49,632 bases of DNA. It comes from an uncultured Oscillospiraceae bacterium. GTDB taxonomy: Bacteria > Bacillota > Clostridia > Oscillospirales > Acutalibacteraceae. The translations under genes were made by a program, and so were the position numbers. Where the stretch lies: NCBI GenBank assembly GCA_959601025.1, contig CAUGOD010000023.1, forward strand, positions 1 through 49,632. The letters are read 5' to 3'. A model generated the notes under the pieces. That model worked only from the letters and a program-made list of their open reading frames with translations. It did no database searches and had not been told where the DNA came from. Within the stretch, counting starts at the first letter, position 1. Every line of letters begins with the position of its first letter. Below, in pieces: positions 45,481 to 49,632 of this stretch.

Positions 45481-45509
45481 TTGACCGACGGAAAAGAGTG
45501 TGCTATAGT
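45481..45509 (+). promoter_or_regulatory. Promoter of rpmG-secE-nusG-rplKA block
   Basis: -35 TTGACC (45481-45486), 17-bp spacer, -10 TATAGT (45504-45509). The leader of about 145 nt before rpmG contains GGGCTTGC (45586-45593) with GCAAGCCC (45622-45629), a stable stem. Confidence 0.85.
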
Positions 45510-45659
45510 AGATAGTACCTCATTGGGGGTTCTTTTTTTGTGCCCGTTTTTTGGCGGGACAAGACCCCGCGACCGAGGGAGGCCAGGGCTTGCCGGAAGG
45601 GACGGCGCGCCGCCCGCAGGAGCAAGCCCAAGATATTCCGAATCATTGGAGGTGCCGTT

Positions 45660-45809
45660 ATGAGAGTCAAAATCACCCTGGCCTGCACGGAGTGCAAGCA
45701 GCGCAACTACAACACCATGAAGAACAAGAAAAACGACCCCGACAGACTGGAGATGAACAAGTACTGCCGGTTCTGCCGGAAGCACACGCTTCATCGCGAA
45801 ACGAAGTAA
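45660..45809 (+). CDS. rpmG: 50S ribosomal protein L33
   Basis: A 49-residue protein: MRVKITLACTECKQRNYNT then CRFCRKHTLHRETK. Both CxxC pairs are present, so this is the zinc-binding (C+) form. RBS GGAGGTGCC. It is below the usual ORF length cut-off but certain. First in the block with secE and nusG, as in many Bacillota. Confidence 0.97.
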   Translation: MRVKITLACTECKQRNYNTMKNKKNDPDRLEMNKYCRFCRKHTLHRETK

Positions 45810-45883
45810 GGCGTCCGCCTGCTTCGCAGCATAGCCGGCAATCGGGAAGATTTCCCCGCCGGTAAGGAAAGGAAGGGTTCGTA

Positions 45884-46165
45884 ATGGCTGACGAGAAAAA
45901 GCTTGCCGCCGCGGAGGAGACCGGAGCCAAGGCTTCCAAAGCGGAGAAGGACGCGAAGCCCGCCAAGGAGAAGAAACCCGGTTTCGGCAAAAAGGCCGGG
46001 AAGTATTTCCGCGACGCCAGGGGCGAGTTCAAGAAGATCATCTGGCCGACCCTGCCGACGGTTGTGCGCAACACCAGCGTTACGCTGGCGATGTGCGCGG
46101 TGCTTGGCATTGTCATCTGCCTTTTTGATTTCGGATTGGGCGCGTTGATCGACCTGCTGGTCTGA
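45884..46165 (+). CDS. secE: Preprotein translocase subunit SecE
   Basis: A 93-residue protein: a Lys/Ala/Glu-rich N-terminus longer than the minimal form, then YFRDARGEFKKIIWPT, the conserved amphipathic helix, and one transmembrane helix. It clamps SecY in the translocon. RBS AAGGAAAGGA. It lies between rpmG and nusG, the conserved order. Confidence 0.97.
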   Translation: MADEKKLAAAEETGAKASKAEKDAKPAKEKKPGFGKKAGKYFRDARGEFKKIIWPTLPTVVRNTSVTLAMCAVLGIVICLFDFGLGALIDLLV

Positions 46166-46212
46166 TGCGGGCGCGGTAATCCCCTGCCCGCATAAGCAAG
46201 GAGGATGCGTTG

Positions 46213-46734
46213 ATGTCTGAAGAGGCGAAATGGTATGTCGTGCATACCTATTCCGGCTACGAAAACAAGGTAGCCACCAATCTCGAAACGATTGTCGAGA
46301 ACCGCAAGCTCCAGGACTGGATTCATGAGATTCGCGTCCCCACCGAAACCGTTGTGGAAATCAAGGACAACAAAAAGCGTGAGGTGGAGCGGAAAATCTT
46401 CCCGGGCTATGTGCTCGTCAAGATGGTGATGACGGACGAATCCTGGTATGTCGTGCGGAACACCCGCGGCTGCACCGGCTTTGTCGGTCCCAACGGCAAG
46501 CCCATTCCTCTGACGGAGGAAGAGGTCGCCGCTCTGGGCGTGGAGAAGCGGGAAATTGAGGTTAACTACACCGTGGGCGATACCGTCCACATCGTAGACG
46601 GCCCGCTGGAGAATTTTACCGGCGTGGTGGACGAGATCGACCTCGAAAAGAACAAGGTTCGCGTTACCATCTCCATGTTCGGCCGGGAAACCCCGGTGGA
46701 GCTGGAGCTGGATCAGGCGGAACGGATGGATTGA
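46213..46734 (+). CDS. nusG: Transcription termination/antitermination protein NusG
   Basis: A 173-residue protein: NGN domain (KWYVVHTYSGYENKVATNLE, FPGYVLVKM, WYVVRNTRGCTGFVG) and C-terminal KOW domain (GDTVHIVDGPLENFTGVV). It binds RNA polymerase and links transcription to translation. I use ATG 46,213 (AAGGAGG upstream); the preceding TTG is not needed. Confidence 0.97.
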   Translation: MSEEAKWYVVHTYSGYENKVATNLETIVENRKLQDWIHEIRVPTETVVEIKDNKKREVERKIFPGYVLVKMVMTDESWYVVRNTRGCTGFVGPNGKPIPLTEEEVAALGVEKREIEVNYTVGDTVHIVDGPLENFTGVVDEIDLEKNKVRVTISMFGRETPVELELDQAERMD

Positions 46735-46856
46735 GATGTCCGTCGCAAAGCCCCTGCCGGGTGGCTGCCCGGCGCCCGGACGAACGTCCGGCTGTGGGAG
46801 GAGCGGCTTTCCGCCGCTCCGCCATCTACCACGATTTTTGGAGGTGCAAGTAAAAA

Positions 46857-47282
46857 ATGGCTCAGAAAGTAACCGGCTATATTAAACTGCAGATTCCGGC
46901 GGGCAAGGCCACGCCGGCGCCCCCTGTTGGTCCGGCTCTCGGTCAGCACGGCGTGAACATCATGGCTTTCACCAAAGAATTCAACGAACGCACGAAGAAC
47001 GACGCGGGCCTTATCATCCCGGTCGTGATCACGGTCTATGCGGACCGCTCCTTCACGTTCATTACCAAGACGCCCCCCGCGGCCGTCCTGATTAAGAAAG
47101 CCTGCGGCATCGAAACCGCGTCCGGTACGCCGAACAAGACCAAGGTCGCGAAGATTACGAAGGAACAGGTCCGCAAAATCGCGGAAACCAAAATGCCCGA
47201 CCTCAACGCCGCGAGCATCGAATCGGCAATGAGCATGATCGCCGGCACGGCGCGCAGCATGGGCATCGAGGTCGTCGACTAA
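46857..47282 (+). CDS. rplK: 50S ribosomal protein L11
   Basis: A 141-residue protein: KVTGYIKLQIPAGKATPAPP, GPALGQHGVNIMAF and the C-terminal MPDLNAASIESAMSMIAGTA, the complete L11 pattern, binding the GTPase-associated region of 23S rRNA. RBS GGAGG. In the 122 bp before it, GGAGCGGC(TTTC)GCCGCTCC forms a hairpin that may regulate the gene. Confidence 0.98.
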   Translation: MAQKVTGYIKLQIPAGKATPAPPVGPALGQHGVNIMAFTKEFNERTKNDAGLIIPVVITVYADRSFTFITKTPPAAVLIKKACGIETASGTPNKTKVAKITKEQVRKIAETKMPDLNAASIESAMSMIAGTARSMGIEVVD

Positions 47283-47307
47283 GGAGTCTGTTCCGGGTGG
47301 GAGGATG

Positions 47308-47422
47308 GCGTGAAGCGCTGGCGCTTCACGCTGGAAAACGGCGAAACCTTTCGGTTTCGGAATTGCTTCGCAATTTTCCCGTTTTCCCCGGCCGTTGTGG
47401 AATATATGTTTCACAAGCGGCC
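47308..47422 (+). promoter_or_regulatory. Structured RNA between rplK and rplA
   Basis: GCGTGAAGCGC (47308-47318) pairs with GCGCTTCACGC (47321-47331). Next a three-way junction: GGAAAACGG (47333-47341) with CCGTTTTCC (47379-47387), enclosing hairpins CGAAACC/GGTTTCG and AATTGC/GCAATT. Then a GGCCGTTGTG/CACAAGCGGCC stem. An L1-autoregulation site is possible, not shown. Confidence 0.7.
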
Positions 47423-47468
47423 ACACAGCGGAATTCCGATTTTACCACTCAACAGGGAGGATAAGTGA

Positions 47469-48161
47469 ATGAAACACGGTAAGAAATATGTCGACAGCGC
47501 CAAGCTGTTCGACCGCGCAACTTTCTATGATGTGAACGAAGCGCTGGATATCGCCGTCAAGACCGGCAAGGCCAAGTTTGACGAGACGGTGGAAGTGCAT
47601 GTGAAGCTGGGCGTGGACAGCCGTCACGCCGATCAGCAGGTTCGCGGCGCGATCGTGCTGCCCCACGGCACCGGCAAATCCGTCCGCGTGCTGGTGTTCG
47701 CCAAGGCCGACAAGGCGCAGGCGGCGCTGGACGCTGGGGCGGAATACGTCGGCGCGGAGGATATGGTCGCCAAGGTGCAGGGCGGCTGGATGGATTTTGA
47801 CGTGGTCATCGCCAGCCCGGATATGATGGGACTGGTCGGCCGTCTCGGTAAGGTGCTTGGCCCGCGCGGTCTGATGCCCAACCCGAAGGCAGGCACCGTG
47901 ACCCCGGACGTGGCGAAGGCCGTAACCGAGGCCAAGGCCGGTAAGATCGAGTATCGTCTGGATAAGACCAACATCATCCACTGCCCGATCGGCAAGGTTT
48001 CCTTCGGCGCGGAAAAGCTGCAGGAGAACTTTGATACCCTGCTCGGCGCGATTGTCCGCGCGAAGCCGGCCGCAGCGAAGGGGCAGTATATCCGCTCCTG
48101 CGTGGTCGCCACCACCATGGGCCCCGGCGTGCGGATCAATCCGAACAAGGTCGGCGCGTAA
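47469..48161 (+). CDS. rplA: 50S ribosomal protein L1
   Basis: A 230-residue protein: FDETVEVHVKLGVDSRHADQ, then a central LGKVLGPRGLMPNPKAGTVT and C-terminal GPGVRINP, the L1 signature set. It forms the L1 stalk and in many bacteria represses its own operon by binding the mRNA. RBS AGGGAGGA. It follows rplK after a 186-bp structured gap. Confidence 0.98.
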   Translation: MKHGKKYVDSAKLFDRATFYDVNEALDIAVKTGKAKFDETVEVHVKLGVDSRHADQQVRGAIVLPHGTGKSVRVLVFAKADKAQAALDAGAEYVGAEDMVAKVQGGWMDFDVVIASPDMMGLVGRLGKVLGPRGLMPNPKAGTVTPDVAKAVTEAKAGKIEYRLDKTNIIHCPIGKVSFGAEKLQENFDTLLGAIVRAKPAAAKGQYIRSCVVATTMGPGVRINPNKVGA

Positions 48162-48231
48162 TTTTACGCGGCAGGCCATGCGGCAGGCCGGATTAAAAAA
48201 TGAAAAATTGTTTTTATTCGGGAGACAGGGG

Positions 48232-48260
48232 TTGACAAGGCCCCTGTCCCCTGATAAAAT
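48232..48260 (+). promoter_or_regulatory. Promoter of rplJ-rplL
   Basis: -35 TTGACA (48232-48237, consensus), 17-bp spacer, -10 TAAAAT (48255-48260). It gives rplJL a separate transcript from rplKA. Confidence 0.85.
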
Positions 48261-48266
48261 ACTCTT

Positions 48267-48447
48267 GCTGTTCTTCCACAGACAGCGGGTATCGGGTTCC
48301 GATGTAAAGGCTTTTGCCGCCTGCCGAGGACGAGGGCTTGAATCGTTTTCTTCCTGTTTTCTATGGAAAAATCATTGTTCCATAGGGAGTGCGCGGAGAA
48401 AATGCGACAATGTCTGAAATCTTCCTGTGGTTTGCGCCACGGGAAGT
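48267..48447 (+). promoter_or_regulatory. Ribosomal protein L10 leader with terminator
   Basis: The L10-leader pattern is visible: CACAGACAGCGGGT, then GCCTGCCGAGGACG about 45 nt later. A CTATGGAA/TTCCATAG hairpin (48361-48385) and a terminator (CTTCCTGTGG with CCACGGGAAG, 48421-48440, then TTTTTTT) follow. In Bacillota this leader lets L10-L12 repress their own synthesis. Confidence 0.85.
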
Positions 48448-48505
48448 TTTTTTGTTCCGGAGAAGGTCAGCAGGGCAGCAATACGCTATCCGGAGGTGAA
48501 ATGAA

Positions 48506-49036
48506 TTGCCCAGCGAGAAGATTTTGCAGCAGAAGCAGGAATATGTCGATCAGCTGGCGGAAAAGCTGAAGAGCTCTGTGGCCGGCGTTGTGGTCAGCTA
48601 CAAGGGGATTAATGTGGCCGACGACACCAAGCTCCGCCGTGAGTTGCGGGAGGCCGGCGTGCATTACGCCGTGGTGAAGAACACCATGCTTCGCCGCGCC
48701 GCTGAGAAGGCCGGCCTATCCGGGCTGGATTCCGTGCTGGAGGGCTCGACCGCCCTGGCACTGAGCGAGTCCGACCATGTGGCCGCCGCCAAAATCCTCA
48801 GCAAGTTTGCCGAGACGAATAAGGCCATCGAAGTGAAGGCCGGCTTCGTGGAAGGGGAGATCGTAGACGCGGCCGCCGTTTCCGAACTGGCGAAGATGCC
48901 GCCGAAGGAGGTTCTCGTGGCCAAGGCCCTTGGCGGCCTGAACGCCCCGATTTCCGGTTTCGTCTGCGTGCTCAACGCCAATCTCCGCGGTCTGGTGGTC
49001 GCCCTGAACGCGATCGCCGAGAAGCAAAGCGCTTAA
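48506..49036 (+). CDS. rplJ: 50S ribosomal protein L10
   Basis: A 176-residue protein: KILQQKQEYVDQLAEKLKSS, YKGINVADDTKLRRELREAG and YAVVKNTMLRRAAEK, the L10 pattern. It forms the base of the ribosomal stalk to which L7/L12 dimers attach. The start is TTG 48,506 with GGAGG 9 nt upstream; the ATG seen six bases upstream is out of frame with the protein. Confidence 0.97.
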   Translation: MPSEKILQQKQEYVDQLAEKLKSSVAGVVVSYKGINVADDTKLRRELREAGVHYAVVKNTMLRRAAEKAGLSGLDSVLEGSTALALSESDHVAAAKILSKFAETNKAIEVKAGFVEGEIVDAAAVSELAKMPPKEVLVAKALGGLNAPISGFVCVLNANLRGLVVALNAIAEKQSA

Positions 49037-49129
49037 GAGATCGTGCAGCGATCTCTCCTTCCCCCCGGTTTGGGCGAACCGACATATCATGCGCACAGCG
49101 CAATAAAAAGAAAATGGAGGATTACTACT

Positions 49130-49513
49130 ATGTCTGATAAGGTTCTGAAGCTGATTGAAGATGTGAAGGCCCTGACTGTTCTTGAGCTGTCCGAGCTCGT
49201 GAAGGCTCTCGAAGAGGAATTCGGCGTTTCCGCCGCGGCTCCTGTCGCTGTTGCCGCCGCTGCTGCTCCCGCCGCCGGCGGCGCCGCTGCTGCGGAAGAG
49301 AAGACCGAGTTCGACGTTGTGCTGGCGGAAGTCGGCGCCAACAAGATCGCCGTTATCAAGGTTGTCCGCGAGATCACCGGCCTGGGCCTGAAGGAAGCCA
49401 AGGAACTGGTCGACGGCGCTCCGAAGGCTGTCAAGGAAGGCGCTTCCAAGGACGACGCCGAGGACATCAAGAAGAAGCTGGAAGAAGCCGGCGCGAAGGT
49501 CGAACTGAAGTAA
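49130..49513 (+). CDS. rplL: 50S ribosomal protein L7/L12
   Basis: A 127-residue protein: N-terminal dimer domain (VLKLIEDVKALTVLELSELV), Ala/Pro-rich hinge (SAAAPVAVAAAAAPAAGG) and C-terminal EKTEFDVVLAEVGANKIAVI with GLKEAKELVDGAPK. It recruits translation factors. RBS TGGAGG. It ends the operon before a strong terminator. Confidence 0.98.
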   Translation: MSDKVLKLIEDVKALTVLELSELVKALEEEFGVSAAAPVAVAAAAAPAAGGAAAAEEKTEFDVVLAEVGANKIAVIKVVREITGLGLKEAKELVDGAPKAVKEGASKDDAEDIKKKLEEAGAKVELK

Positions 49514-49547
49514 TTTCAGCGATCGGTATTTTCCCCTTGGAATCGAG

Positions 49548-49583
49548 GGCCGCATGACGGATAACCGCCATGCGGCCTTTTTT
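49548..49583 (+). terminator. rplL terminator
   Basis: GGCCGCATG (49548-49556) pairs with CATGCGGCC (49569-49577), then TTTTTT. A second hairpin, CCCCCGG/CCGGGGG at 49598-49616, lies just before the window ends. Confidence 0.92.
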
Positions 49584-49632
49584 GTAGCCGAAATAAACCC
49601 CCGGTTCTACCGGGGGAGCGGTAAAACGCTTT

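Noticed and set aside
45470..45538. Inverted repeat AGAACCCTC / GGGGGTTCT with T-run around the rpmG promoter
   Set aside because: The promoter lies inside the loop, so the two arms would not be in one transcript from it; likely chance or a readthrough terminator.

Overview
The window looks like chromosomal DNA of a low-to-moderately GC-rich-promoter, GC-rich-coding Gram-positive anaerobe of the Bacillota (class Clostridia, probably Oscillospirales-like). The reasons are strong AGGAGG-type ribosome binding sites, sigma-A-type promoters with 16-18 bp spacers, a pyruvate:ferredoxin oxidoreductase, a fused-domain Clostridia-style gene content, the order SRP RNA-dnaX-ybaB-recR, and the order rpmG-secE-nusG-rplK-rplA-rplJ-rplL. 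The species cannot be named from the sequence.

Layout. 1-1,760 is a small mosaic: the 3' end of a tRNA-Pro(GGG), an AT-rich orphan gene, a second copy of the tRNA 3' end, a doubly truncated IS256-type transposase gene and a MerR regulator whose 5' end is lost at the IS junction. 1,900-6,840 (minus) is a four-gene operon: a NitT/TauT-type ABC importer (permease, ATPase, lipoprotein) followed by an unusual protein that joins a metallo-beta-lactamase-fold hydrolase to a Cys/Met-metabolism PLP enzyme. This is the most novel-looking unit. 7,400-11,230 (plus) holds nagA, a small Cys/Asp-rich membrane protein, an AGCS amino-acid:cation symporter and a NifX-like protein. 11,330-14,160 (minus) is a second NitT/TauT-type ABC locus, with a terminator inside it. 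14,540-17,650 holds two unrecognised membrane proteins around an AT-rich island with a small XRE regulator, a perfect 22-bp inverted repeat and an operator-like inverted repeat around a -10 element.

17,870-21,840 (plus) is the SRP RNA-dnaX-ybaB-recR block, then smpB. 22,300-28,700 (minus) has an AI-2E-family permease, a geranylgeranyl-reductase-like flavoprotein and nifJ. 29,020-30,660 (plus) is a CNNM/CorC-type membrane protein. 30,730-35,730 (minus) is an operon-like row MATE exporter-fhs-Sfp-type transferase-GNAT. 35,950-39,850 has a YhhN protein, a nucleoside hydrolase, dCMP deaminase (minus), cytidine deaminase and rsmA. After rsmA there is a promoter-to-terminator unit of about 270 nt with no credible ORF, then a small XRE regulator. 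40,790-45,265 (minus) is murI-DUF1934-argS-homocysteine methyltransferase. 45,480 to the end (plus) is the rpmG-secE-nusG-rplKA-rplJL ribosomal/transcription block, with structured RNA leaders before rplA and rplJ.

Functional themes are translation and secretion machinery (SRP RNA, secE, rsmA, smpB, argS, ribosomal proteins), nucleoside salvage, one-carbon and sulfur amino-acid metabolism (fhs, homocysteine methyltransferase, PLP fusion) and fermentation (nifJ). All assignments are from reading the sequence; no database search was run.
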